A DNA stretch of 64,000 nt from Ancistrus triradiatus. Lineage: Eukaryota; Chordata; Actinopteri; Siluriformes; Loricariidae. Positions 1 to 12,700 of the stretch are shown piece after piece; within the stretch, counting starts at the first letter, position 1; each line of letters begins with the position of its first letter. The notes under the pieces were generated by a model that saw nothing but the letters and a program-made list of their open reading frames with translations, did not search any database and was not told where the DNA came from. A program made the position numbers and the translations under genes. Where the stretch lies: the NCBI GenBank assembly GCA_025084515.1, contig JAJAGP010000277.1, positions 248,001 to 312,000 of the forward strand, in the 5' to 3' direction.

Positions 1-1417
1 CGGTCTGTGCCCAATCTTCTAGTAGTGGAGGTGGTCATGCATGTGCCCAGCTACAAGGTCCGGACCTCAGTCATTTTTTAGAGATTTAGAGCTAAAAATA
101 AAAGTTGAAGCCAAATACAACTCGCTAAAAAAATCCACATTAGAGATCCACATTAAGTGCATGCTTAATGCAGTTTAGACATGCTATACCAATCAGTAAG
201 CCTAAGCCATTCTCTGTAAGAAATGTTCCAAACAGTAACCAGGTACATTTCCTTTTCTTTTTCTAGCTAGCCAAGTTTACCAATAACCTTACTGTATCAT
301 GCTTTCTAATGTCAGACTTTCTTACGTATTATTGTTCGTTCAGCAACAGCTCCTTGGAGTAAGCACATTAATACCAGGTCTAATGTAACAACGTCTATCT
401 TCACAAAGTGCCACACCCGTGTCAGTGTTTTGTGTGGCGAGGCACCGGGCCTGTTTCCGTCTATCTAGCGTTTATACGTATCATCTTGCTTATACCCAAC
501 CCCCCCCCCCCCCATCATGGGACCTCACTATTTTCCAAACCCTGGAAGTAATGTGTTAGCCGAGCTGAAAGATTTCTCATGAATAAGCACTTGTGCAGCA
601 TGGCTTTTCAATAGCAAATCACTGCTCTATTTAACCCCGGAGTCCCTCCGAGCCGCGGCTTCTCCCAGCAGCGGGCATCTGGATGGCAAGAACTTGTTTT
701 TACTAATGAGGCCTGAGACGAACGTGCTTATGTAATTACACATCCGAACAACAACACAGTTGGACTTTTCACATTAGAGGTCAGCGTTTTTTATTAATGT
801 GGCTGCGATGGAGAAAGATGGCTTGTTTAATGCTGGCGCGTTCAGTACTATTAATAGCTCGATAATGCGCTGGATCCGCCGGACACGGCGAGCTGCGAGG
901 AGTGGGCAGGAGGGGCCGTCAGAGGTCCTTAAAATGGATGATGCTCCGAGTGACGCCACTCAAACCCGCGCCGTTCCTGCGGACGCACTCCGGTGACTGT
1001 TCAGCGCAAAATGCCGGTTTACGCGGCGAGGCTACGTGAATTCGGCGTGCACTCGTGGTGCAGCTGTTATTTATATTCTCTGTGCAAACTCTCACTCCTG
1101 GTCCCTCTTTGTCTTTCTCGTCATCATCTTCCTCTGGCTCTAACCTCCAGCCCTGGACACATTATGCTGATGAAACGAGGAGGAAGTTATTGTATGAAGC
1201 CCCATTCATGCCTGATGAGGCCTGTGGCTGCCTAGGCACGGAGCTGCTCTCGTTTGGCTGAGTGCTTCCCATTATCTGGAGATCATTATGCATTTCATCC
1301 CAACAAGCTCCATGATCACAGCAAAGAGGTTCGACAGAGGGCCTCGTTGGCCTGCATTGCCATGGCGAGATTAAACTGGCTCCCCGGACCCCACGTGCAC
1401 ACGTCTGTTGCCACGCG

Positions 1418-1439
1418 CACACACACACACACACACACA
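1418..1439. repeat. CA dinucleotide microsatellite
   Basis: About 11 uninterrupted CA units inside the msi2 intron. Confidence 0.9.
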
Positions 1440-4400
1440 GCTGCGACTCCAGTCGTGTAAGAGCACCATCCACAGCGCTGCTCTGTCAGAAACGTTCCAC
1501 GTGATGCAGGTCCCATAGGCCCTCATCGCAGAGAGATAAATGTTACGTCTAAAGGTTGGAGAGGCCGCTGTTCTTCCAGGTTGGTCTTCTCCACACAGCT
1601 GTGATGGGCAGATGCTCAGACAGGGCCTCTGGGAGGGACCATCCTGAGCTTCAAAGGGGGAGGTACACTCCAGTGGTGCTCAGCTGTAGACCACTTTTAT
1701 CTCTTCTTCCACACGGCGAGGTCTCAGAGGAAGCTCCCGATTCCCCTCCGCTTCCTGCTTCACCTTTGAAAAATTCAAATGTGGAAATACTGAAGTTTGC
1801 TCTGACCTCTGTTAGCTTGTGAAGCTGATGTTCGGATTTAATGCGCTTAGAAATAACGTCTGAAAGAATCATCTCTCGTCCTTGAGAGCTCCCGGCAAAT
1901 AAGGACGTTCGGTGTTAAGGAGACGACATCCGACGGTTTTTCGTATCCTCGAAGGCATTAACCACAAGCCTTTACTCTCTTATTCAGTCGTTTGCACACA
2001 CTTAGTCTAATGATATCGTGCTCACGTTCTCACGCAACCTCTGCAGGAACAACAAATCTAACACTTTTCTTACAAATGTTAATGAAGCACTAACAAAGTT
2101 AACTAGACCTGCGTTTCCTGAAGGCATTACTGCAGTGCTGGCAAACAGCGACAAGGACCTTGTGCATGCGTTCGCTGGAGAATGAGTCACAAACCCTACA
2201 CTTAATGCACAGTAGATCATCCGTAGCCCATCCAACCAAACAGCAAACACGCCAACACGCGTTATTACTCTAAAATAAATCTTTTAACAATGATGCATTT
2301 ACTTGTTACTTGACCTTAATGACTTTAAAAAGCAGTTCGGGCCTGTATTAAGTGCAAAGTGTAGAACTGTAATAAGAGAGGTAACAATGCAGTGCTTTGC
2401 AGGCACTCTAATTAAGCTCTTAAACCTGGAACGGTGCCTAAACTTCAGTAAGCACCAGATTTTCCAAAAGGTTTTTAAAAGTATACATGTGCAAAAGCAC
2501 AGTGTACTTCAGATCGATCCCTACAGAGAAATTTAACACAGCATGCAGTGTGACCAAGGCTCCCAGAATGCTTTGCGTTAAGACCCTACCCTTGTAGTCA
2601 TGATTTCAGATTATTAGGAACCACACTCTATCAGATGATTCCTGTAAAGTCTGGAATCGAGTTCTTCATGTCTGATTATACCATGAAGGTTTTCTGACTT
2701 CAGACTTCTGAATAGCGAAAGGAAAAGCTTAGTTTCCATTTGTACTGTGTAAAACATACCACAAATATTTTGTGTGGCATTTATAATTTCCTTACTTTCT
2801 GCGAGTTTAACTTGTTGGAAGATGTTTTGGGTGACGAATGTGGTTTGGTGGAACTTTCTGTATTTACTTTTGTATAATATCTCACCAAAATGCAGCTTAG
2901 ACCTTCAGAAGTAGTTTAGATGCAAGGATTTAAGCCTGGATATAACCCTGTTATTCAGATTCAAGTCTGGATATAAGCCTACAGATGAATCGACCTGGTG
3001 TACACAGAGTCTCTGATTTCCTTTCCGAGTCCTTGTTGATTGCAGAAGGAAATCATCTGTTAACATGCATTAGGCTCTGTGAACGTAAAACGACAGGACA
3101 TTTAATATTTACTCTTTAAGAAATGTCAGCACTCTCAGAACGTGGTGCTAATTAGTCAGCAGTTCAGTCAGAAGAGGCTCGGGTTTGGTTTAACTGGAAA
3201 GCCAAACGTCACTCCAGGCCCTTCCGAGGTCTTAAGTGGAAATGAATCAGCTAATTTTAGCAGCTCTAAAACCCAAAGATGAGGCACATGACGGGATTAC
3301 TGACATCTGCCACGGAACAGTGATTTAAGTGGAAGCCGTCTAAGTGAGGGGAAAAATCAGCAGTGGTGAGTAATATGGCCTGGATTTTCTCATGCAGATG
3401 ATTAGGTGCTCGTATGAAGTCTGTTCTCATTCCTTCGTTTTTAAGGCTGGACTGAAGAGGTGAAACTTTTAGGGCAGTTGTTGGGAATTCCTCCTTAGAC
3501 TCAGTCGTCTGCTAAAGTGGAATTGAGAGAGAAGGCTTTATTCGCTTAAAGAGAGCCGCTCTGGTGACGGCAGTACGCCGAGAGAGAAGAGCTGAAGGGA
3601 GCTGAACAGCGGTAGCTCAGCCACGGCTATAGTTTGGGCGCTGGGTAAAAGGCAGAGACGGGAGATGAACGATAATTATCCGCAGAAATGAAGCTCGGCG
3701 AACGATTCGCGCTGCTGGACCCGCTGATCCGGTCGCCACAGCAACGCCGACCTACTCATTTGTTTTGTAGATGAGTAATTACATCCAATTAGACCACAGG
3801 AGGGAAAAAAAGAAATGGCAAAGAAGTGGTCTTTTGTTTCAGGCTGATAGCTAGAACATTAATAATTGGATGATGAGGTGGAGCGGGGGTGGCTCTAGAT
3901 AAGATCTTCAAGTGTGTGTGCGGGGATGGGAGGGGTGGGCGCCGTCCCCGTTCCGGCTCAAAACCGCCGACACCTATCTGAACGACATAATAGCTCATAT
4001 ACATATCCGTACTTGGACCAGATATAAGGAGCACTTCCTGAGCCTGGTTCCAGATAGTTCTGTTTTTGGGTTGCATTGCATAAAAGAGTTCCCTTTTGTG
4101 TGGCTGGTTGCTCCGCTCGTTCCTATTTCGTTACGTTTCCTTCCATAATCTGGTGCTTTATTTTATGACCTCGTGTTCATTTAGGAGACACTTCTGTACC
4201 ATGCTACAAGCAGGCAACTTCATTACTCCAATCACCGAGCTCACATAATATTGCCAGTGCAGCGTGGCACCAGATGTCTGCACGCATCCGAAACGCCATT
4301 TGATATTTGTACATTAGCATGCAGCAAATTTCCTCTCGCGGCGTTCGAATGAACGCCTTTCTGTAATCCGTGCTCACTCCGGTGTCACGGCCGATCCCAA

Positions 4401-6082
4401 AGGAAGCTCGCGAAGCGGTCGGTCCTGCAGTCGAGACGCGCTCTGAAAAAGGAAAGCCTATGCTATAACACCCCAAGATCAGAGAGAAACTATTTCTCCA
4501 ACGCTGATGTTGGGAAGGAGAAATAAAGGATCTCAGTCCTGCTTTGTTTCTCACCTTTGCCCAGCCAAAATCATTTGTGTACACTGCAAAGGGAACGAGC
4601 GCCGAAAGACGAGCACGCGACTGAGCACGCGTCTTTTTGCGTTGCCGCCGTCCTCTGAAGAGCCACTTTCGCTCAGCCTCCCCCGCCCCTCAGCCCCTTT
4701 TTCTTCATGTCCTTTTACAATGATGGCACCATCATTAGAGGCAATCTACCTGAACAATAAAAGTCATTTTGCCTGCCTTTATTAGATAAGACTCCCGGCT
4801 GAGAGGTGCCAGCAGCCGAGGGTTAATTGTCCGTGTCCGAGCAAACAAAGCCGCCATGTGTGTTTGCTGCGCATTCCGATGTCATCTTGGCGTCCGTCTC
4901 TTCTCTACCAAAAAACGCCGAATCCGTCACCGCGGTGCTGGAGGCCGGCGCTGTAAAAGTCTGGCAAGGTCCAAGGCCATCGGATGTCGCTTTCCTGCAG
5001 TGGAGCCAGTGGTTGTTCTCCGGCCCCTCCCCACGTCCTCCTCCATTTAGCTAGTGGAGGAGATTGTGGCAAAGCCTTTTGTAAAGGTCGGCGCTTGTTT
5101 GTTATTAAAGATTCTAATTAGAGAGTGGAGAGGAAGCCGGGGAAGCTTGTCTAATTAGCAAGGAGCCCGGAACCCACTTTGAAACTCAAGGGTGATGAGT
5201 TATTTGCATGCACGTCAAAAGTGGATTAAACAGAAAAAGTCTCTTTTTGTCTAGTATTTGGTTTTAGAACAGCTGAAGGAAAGATAAAAGGACGGATAGT
5301 TACCGTGAAAGTCAGACGTTTCCAGAAAAGCAGGAGAAGCCCAGCAGACCGGGGGGAGAACAAAACAGTGTGGGGCAGCCAAGGAGCTTTCTTTCCCACT
5401 GTGTTTAACACTACAACCTTTACTTCGCCCGTCCTCCTGCAGGAAAGCAAATCATCTCCCCGCACCCCCGAAGGTGGTCCAGCATCAGCTCAGCCTGTTC
5501 CGTCTTGTCCTTGTTCTGATTTCTGGCAACGTTGTCTCTGAGGAGGCACAGGATTCAAAGTTGGATCCCACTCAGATGCCTCAGAGGGGAGAACATTCCA
5601 TATCCGGGTTATAACGCCAGGATGTCACTGGACGTAATATATGGCTTTAGCTGAGCATCATTTCAGTCAGTGACCCGAGACTCATGTCATGTGACTAACC
5701 TGACAAGGTGCTCGTTGGCTGATGGAAGCCTCTGGACAGGATGGTGGGTTTTACACTGCACCTGTCATACCCCAAATCTCCATGGTGGAAGGACTTGGGA
5801 AATCAGAATTCTCCTTGTTTTTTTACTCAGGTTAAGGTTCATGTTTGGGAAAAGTGAAGATGTTATTTAGCTCCAGTAATACACAGATTTCTGACAATGG
5901 CCGTAATATAATCATGCCTGTGTGGAGCATCAGTCTGTGCTGAGGAAGATGGGCAGTGATTGGGATTTAAGCACATGCAGCTGTGTGGCACTGAACAGAT
6001 GTGTGTTTCTGGGCACACGTGCCAGGTGCCTTATGAATGCACGTGAATACCCTGACAGACAACGGGACAGAAGGTGTCTAGG

Positions 6083-6109
6083 GTGTGTGTGTGTGTGTGT
6101 GTGTGTGTG
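6083..6109. repeat. TG dinucleotide microsatellite
   Basis: About 13 uninterrupted GT units inside the msi2 intron. Confidence 0.9.
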
Positions 6110-8853
6110 AGAGCAGGTGCTGACGCGGTGAGTCAGCAGCAGGAGCCGCAGTGGGCAGTGCAGACTCTGAGGCTGCTGCAGTCCTATCAGAGATGAGTCA
6201 TTAGGGGAGCAGAGGAGAGTGCAGTCTTCCTGCCCCCCTGCCAGCAATCGGTTTAGGGCCAGAGTGTTACTTATTGGGCGAGACTTGGCCAGAGTGCCCA
6301 AAACACTTTACACAGCATTCAGGCTCGTCTCGGGTTACGAGTCCCGTTGAAGAATAGAGAAATAAAGAGGAATGGAACAGCTGTCACGCTGCTTTATGTC
6401 CTCCAGTCAGAATCACCTGAAATCCTGCGATCGAAAATCAAAAGATTGATCTCAGACTGGGACGGAGAGCGGAAATGAACGCAGGCAGCAAATAAAGGCT
6501 CGTCGGCTCACTCTCATACAGGGTGTGATATCTAAACAGTATCTTTAATGGAGAATGCAAGGAAAGCCTGCATCTCGCTCCCAACACCATGCTCACTGAA
6601 AAAGCACAAATACAGAACCTTTTCAGCTTCACTTTTTGGCTTATCGCGTGATATTCTCGGTTCATGTTGAAGACGGAACGAGCGACTGTACAGCCTACAT
6701 CTTCACTCTCATGATACAGCTCGAGTTAAGCCAATACAGGCAGCCTAACACACCAAACAAGCCCATGTGAGGCTTTTATCCGATAAAGTGCCACAAACAA
6801 CGTGAAAGCAGCAGGTCGGTAATAATGACCACTGGAAGTAGTGTAATGTTCGGATGATTATAGTTTTAAACCTGAACAGAAAAACTTTAGGCAAACATGA
6901 GTCACTGTTTTATAACGATGTAAAATTGGGCTCTGTCCCAATATTAAGTCTAACTTTAAAATAGACGTCTTTAAGCTATATATAGTAGGGATGAGTTGCA
7001 AGCAATATGGCACGTTAGAAATGCATAGGGCTTTAATTTGTCTGCTCATTTTCCATTTGCATGCAGCTACACTATAAACACCCACCCGTCGTATAAAGTT
7101 CATTTTCAGTCTCGTTCGTTTGCTGCTGTAGAAGTGCAAGTTTAAATATAGTCTGAGTGTTGATTATGAGCCTAGTCTGCACATTATAGCGAGAAATTAG
7201 CATTTTTAATTTCTGGTAGAAACCACAAGAACGCCGCTCGAAGCAGGTGTTTAAATAGATCACATCCAGGCACCGTCTCGCACTCGCTAGAGAACACCGG
7301 TGTTACAGTGCATCTTCATAGAAACATGCAGCGACCACAAGGACGCGACTGAGCAAGCCAGTTAAGATCCCAAATATGCTGCTGTGTTTACCAACACAAG
7401 AAAGTCATTTATTGTTCAAACAAGGCGAGGGAATCAAAGAGTATTCAAATACAAACCCCTGTAAATCAGTTTTCATTCAGATAAGGGACATGTCCTATGC
7501 TGAGTCACTTAACCGTCTACCAGTGGGACTCGAGGTTCTCACTCCAGATCCGTATCAGCCTCAGAAACACTACTCGCTCCATCCCTGCTCTGTTTTTCTC
7601 TTCCTACACTTGTTCTATCAAATCACAAAACGTTTAGAGGGAGCCACGGGTCATGTGTTTTGTGGACGAAAACTGCATATCGTCTCCGTATTGATCTCCA
7701 CTAATGAATTCTACATAATATGACCAGGGGCATAAATAAGGTGAAAAGGCCTGTTCTGATATCCTGTTTAATAATAAAGTCGATGTAGCTTTGGTTTGAT
7801 TCATCGTAGCTGAAGTAAATGAGACGTGTTGCTTAAACAGCACAGACGCTGCACGGGGTCATTTTTAGCAGGCGTACTGCCGGCAGCGGCTGATGACAGA
7901 GCGCAGTGGCGGCGGCGTCTGTAGAGGACCTGTTCCGTGGGCCGGAGTGCACTTGGCACGTGCTGACAGTATAATCAGTGCTGGCTAGGTGAGGCGAGAC
8001 TCGGGGCGTCTTACTACCCCAAACGAAGAACAAACAGTGTCTTCCACAGGACGAAAGGCCAGTGCTGCCAGTCTGAGCCCTGACTTGAGTGGATTAGCTC
8101 CTGTGCCGCAGAACGACTCTTAATAGGCCTTTTTTATTCGGACATGCCATAAGTATCAGCCATTGACACTTCGTGGAGCGTTGATAATCTGCCATCTCGG
8201 TGAAAGGAGGCGCTTTGGTGAGCGTAGGCTAAAGATGTGACGGGTCCAGCGCTTTTGTGTGGACCGTCCCTAATGTTTATGCCCGGTAAACATGAATGTG
8301 GACTCCTTAATCTGAAGTGCCAGGTCCTTAACCGCAGGCCTCATCTCCAGAACTTGAAATCGATTTTGTTTTGTGTGAATTCAAGTTTCTGTCTCTCGAG
8401 GAGAAAACAAGACGGCACAAAGGGACTATTAAAGACTAAGTGTGTGTGACTGGGAAGCAATTGTCCCCAACAGATCTATTGCGTCTCCCTGATCTAAGCT
8501 AATGTGAGACCATTCATGCAGACTAACTTTTGTACTACTGTGTTTTATTCTGGAGGGGGCAGCATGAAGCCGGGTTTAGACTGAGCTATTTCAGAGGTTG
8601 TGAGATTATTAAGTCACACTATGAGAGAAACCTCACCCCGCTAGCCTTTAAACTCAAGCTTACTGTTAAGTTCACTTCATTTTAACCTTGTAATATTTGA
8701 AACACAAATATGACGTAGCTACAGTACAAGCACTTTAGGTCCATTTATGAACATCCACACACAGTTGGTCAACTTACAAGTCGAACACTTTTGCATATTA
8801 GCCTCTTTTTTGATGGGTCAGGACATTTTTTGTGTTTGACATGTTACCGGTTC

Positions 8854-9014
8854 AGCTACATCTACGCCCTTACCCAGAGCGACTTACAATCTTACCCATC
8901 ACAGCTGTTGCAGGCCAAGTAGTTGTGGGTTAAAGACCCAGGTGCAGGTAGGATTTGAACCCTGGACCTTCTGGTCCATAGTCCAGTACCTTAACCACTA
9001 GACCACCTCGGTCC
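8854..9014 (-). repeat. tRNA-derived SINE
   Basis: Read on the minus strand, it has a tRNA-like head with an A-box-like region and the B-box-like run GGTTCAAATCC. A middle part and the tail sequence GTCGCTCTGGGTAAGGGCG follow. The same unit recurs in the window at 15983, 20381, 28966 and as fragments elsewhere. Confidence 0.8.
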
Positions 9015-9522
9015 TTGAGTTTCTTTCAGAGGTTGCGTTTAATTCTTGTCATTTAGAAAATGACCCAGAGGTGTGCAGTGCTTCAGTCAGTGTGTATCCA
9101 AAGGATCATTGGTCAGGTGATTCCTGAGAACTCTGAGGTTGTTGGTACGGAGCAGGATGGATCTAATGCAGTGCTGAACTGAAGGACTCTCAGGGTTCCA
9201 CTGTATCTAAACAAGACAAAGAGCACATGCTGCCTAGAAACGCCGCCTAACTCACTAGCCCACTTTTCGTCGGTAACGTTTGACGCGTCAGGCTCTCTCT
9301 TTTAGATTGTTACCCGGCCTCAGCTTGACACAGATGCAGACAGCCCAAGAAGCCTAGTTGCCACCTCTAGCCACTGTCAGTAGCATCACGTAGCACACAC
9401 GTCTCGCCTACACCTCCATATGACTGTACAAAAAGACTTTTCCCCAAATGATGGCGTCCCACCCCTCATCCCTTAACCACTCCCCCTTTTCCCCCTCCCC
9501 CATCCTGTACCTTATCTCCCAG

Positions 9523-9702
9523 GCTTCCCCGATTATGGGTTTTATTCCACGCCCAGTGACCAGCGGGGGGCGCCCTGCTCCTTTGCTGACTATGGCTCCC
9601 TGGGGCCCCAGGCGGCTCAGATGCTGCAAAGCGAGCACGCCACGTCCGCCTGCAACTCGCCCCTGCAGCACCTTCACAGCCCGGATCAGTTTAAGAGCCC
9701 AG
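9523..9702 (+). CDS. msi2: msi2 internal coding exon, 60 codons, probably alternatively spliced
   Basis: The acceptor is a long pyrimidine tract ending in CCCAG before 9523. The donor is CCAG/GTTTGT after 9702. The exon starts and ends in phase 1 and is 180 bp, so skipping it leaves the frame intact, as expected for a cassette exon. The encoded peptide starts with FPDYGFYSTPSDQRG and ends with LQHLHSPDQFKSPG, which joins in frame to GANPARPG of the next exon. The composition (Ser, Gln, Tyr, Pro) is that of a disordered tail. The standard mammalian MSI2 protein, as I remember it, passes from the Ala-rich stretch to SNPARPGG without this block. Exon status rests on splice sites, frame and the clean join, not on an alignment. 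Confidence 0.85.
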
Positions 9703-12700
9703 GTTTGTATGGCTCATTTCTGTCCTAGATCTATGCTGCCATCCCTTTTCGTCTCGGTTTTTTCCTTTCTTCTTTGTTGGTTTGCTTGCCTTATTTCTGT
9801 TCACTCCCTGTTTATTCTTTTGGATGAATGAATTCGTCTACAAATTTTAAAAAAACACCTGCATCTAAGAGTTTGACCTGAGCTGCACTGCATGAGAACA
9901 TTCCTTTTGTTTGTTTATACATGTATTCATATGAGATGATTGCATTTCTATTTACATGTTTGTTTTTTATTGTTTTTGCACGAAGCCATTTCAAGATGCA
10001 TGTGTACATCGTAAGCATGATGGCAAAAGGATGAGCCACATTCATTTCCCACGTACAAATCATTCGCTTGCGTACTGACGAGGGAGCATGGTATGATTTT
10101 AATTCTCATCTGTTTGTGGCGTCCAGCAGTACGATTTAGCCGGCGCTATAATAATATCAAGCCAGTTGCTTTCTTGTGCTGCATGTTAAGGCAGCCTGAC
10201 ACTTCTGACACTTCTAAATCACTGAGTATCAGGTCTGGTTGTCCCTGTATTCAAACGAGGCTCAGTTATCATTAGCAGCGTAAATGGGATGGTAGTTATT
10301 ATGCGGAATTATTAGTCCGTACTGAAGCTTCTTTGGAACATGCACATCACCTTCATGATGCAGATTAGCCAGATTGTACTGTAAATCCTCCCCGGATTCA
10401 TAAGCGGTTCTAGTTGCAAAGTCATTCGAGGTGAGTACGACCCTGGTGTCTCGGAGCTAGTCAAGCCTCATTGGCCGGCCATTTTCAGAAGTGCCTCGTT
10501 GTGCCTCCTCAACCATCTCGAGTTCCTCGGGCTCAAATAAGTAGCGATGCTCGAATCAAGTCCTGCGTGCCATTGCCGGTTGCCGTATGGGCATAACGAC
10601 TGCCTCAGAGGCGGCTCCAGCCAGCTGGTGCGAGTCCTGCCAGGCACTCCCCCTCGCCTCGCCTGTCTTGCCTCATTTGCTTTGGCAGCCGACAAGGAAA
10701 GGCATCTTAGTCTTCATGCTTTACACCCAAGATTACACAGATCTCGCGGTTTGGACTTGGTCCCAGCCTGTGCGCGTATCGCCGTGTTGAGCCTCGATTG
10801 CACCCCGGAGGGGCGCTCTAACAGAGGAGCCAGGGCTCGCCGAGCCACAGCCCGCACAGAACCGTCACGGCCTTCAAACACTAGTCAGGTCCTGAGCGGT
10901 TTGTAAAAAATCAACTTTAACCGATTTAAAGCTCTGAAATTTTTACACTGCATAAAACCGGCAGTAAAAGCGCGAGCTCGTGCGCTCTGCATTTGCTCCC
11001 TCCTGCTGTTTTTCTCACCATCATTCACTGGCTTTTCATCAGCCTTTATCACACAGGCATAAACGACTCGGCGGTTTTTTTATCCTCTCTCCCGTCACTG
11101 CAGCTTTCCGAGCCACAGTGTAGTGCATTTCTGTCTCCGATTTTTCAATATATGACAGTAATATTGCTTTCAATATAGGTCGAGAACACAGAGATAAACT
11201 TCTATTGGATTAAGCCGACACTCGATATGAGGTTCTGTCAAACGGTCTCCTGTGTCTTGGTTGCTTTGGCAACATAGACATAATCAATGCATCGTGGGTC
11301 GTTTAGGGGTCGTACCGAAGCTCTCGCGGACGAGTTGACGTACGTGTACCGGTGTGAGATTTGCATTCTAGAGTGAGGAGAACAGCCCTACCTTACTTCG
11401 CTTGGAGGACAAAAAGACTCTTAGCCCTTGGTCTGCCCGCCCTCTTCCCCCGCCGGGCGATTTCACTTTGTCATCCTGCACAAAGATGCAAAGGTTCTCA
11501 TAAATTAAAGCCCTAACCGTCGGCTCCGGCGCAGGACACGCGAGTCACCTGTGCCTTAAAAGCTGCCGTGTAATCACAAGCCCCCTAGCTTAATTGGAAC
11601 AGGTGCTGCTGAGCTACCAGTCAAAGGCAATAAGTGTAACTCATGTTTGCCTATTAAAGTTAACAGCAGCGGCGGTTTAGCATGGGGTTTAAGTTAAAGC
11701 ATAAATAGTCCCGCGTGCAGAGGAGAGAGAGAGAAAGGCTGAAAGGAGCGCCGCCATCGTCTCAACAGAATCCACCAATTACACGAAATGAGGATTACTA
11801 GTGAAACTGAAAATGGCAGTAATTGCTTAATAAGCAGGCCTATTAGGAAGTGTGCTGTTCAGATAAGGCCAGTGAGGCTGCTCACAAAGCCTGGAGGCAG
11901 TAGTACAGTCTCTGTTTGCATAATGTAGGTCAGGTACAGGCGTCTATAAACTATAAATCATCAGGCGGCCGGCCGTGTGCACGTGCGCTCGCTGGTAATA
12001 CTGAATTGCTCGGTATTGGAGTGGATTTGTCTTTTGGACCAGACTGACAATTGTTGTCCTCCAAAACAGTCCGTGCCAGGACGCTGCATGTTAGTCATAG
12101 CATCGGTGTGTGATCCCGGCGCTGCAGAGGCTCTGTCGTGTGGTGCCGGTGGCAATGGCAGCTATTTAAAGGGTGTAACGTGCGGTACGTGAATAGCTAC
12201 CGCTGCACGAGGTAAGCAGGAAATACATTTTCAGCCTCTCTTGCATCCGAGTGGCAAAAGGGCAACAATTCGGTGCAGTCCTTCTCATGGCCACTTTAGA
12301 GTAATTAACACAATGAACTGCACTACTAGGTGCCCGGGTGGCACGGCTATGGCACGGGTTTGCTGTGGTGCCCTGTTTGTGAATATTTCATGTCTTTGTT
12401 TCAAATGAACTGTTTTCCCATGACGTAGTCGTGTATCGATCCCCGGCGTACACCTAAAGAATGTGACGTGAAATAATGCTTAAAAACTTTCTCAGCCTCC
12501 CAGTAGTAACTATTGATTATTTCATATTTCAGGCCTAAAATACCGTCACATGCTTCTTTCCATGTAGATCAGGAATCCTTCACACACAATGACAGTAGAG
12601 GCAGTTTGGGACCGGCTGCATGTTGGGTTCGTCACGTGACTGCATGCTGATCACTCGTGTGCATGACCACCCCGTCTACATCACACGCCTTGCATGGCCT

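Larger units (their letters stand above)
1..9522 (+). other. msi2: msi2 intron (upstream part runs off the window)
   Basis: No coding exon is recognisable here; in particular nothing resembles the RRMs or the Ala-rich tail that should lie further 5'. The stretch contains a poly-C run near 500-514, a CA repeat (1418-1439), a TG repeat (6083-6109) and one SINE (8854-9014). Several single-copy patches rich in TAATTA or octamer-like motifs look more like regulatory DNA than decayed repeats, for example 5100-5225. Assignment to the intron assumes transcription crosses from upstream exons. Confidence 0.7.

Noticed and set aside
1418..1439. short tandem repeats as possible CRISPR-like arrays
   Set aside because: They are simple microsatellites in a vertebrate genome, with no spacers.
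9448..9831. 127-codon open frame covering the msi2 exon at 9523-9702
   Set aside because: It is in a different frame; the real msi2 frame is fixed by the splice joins to 12955.
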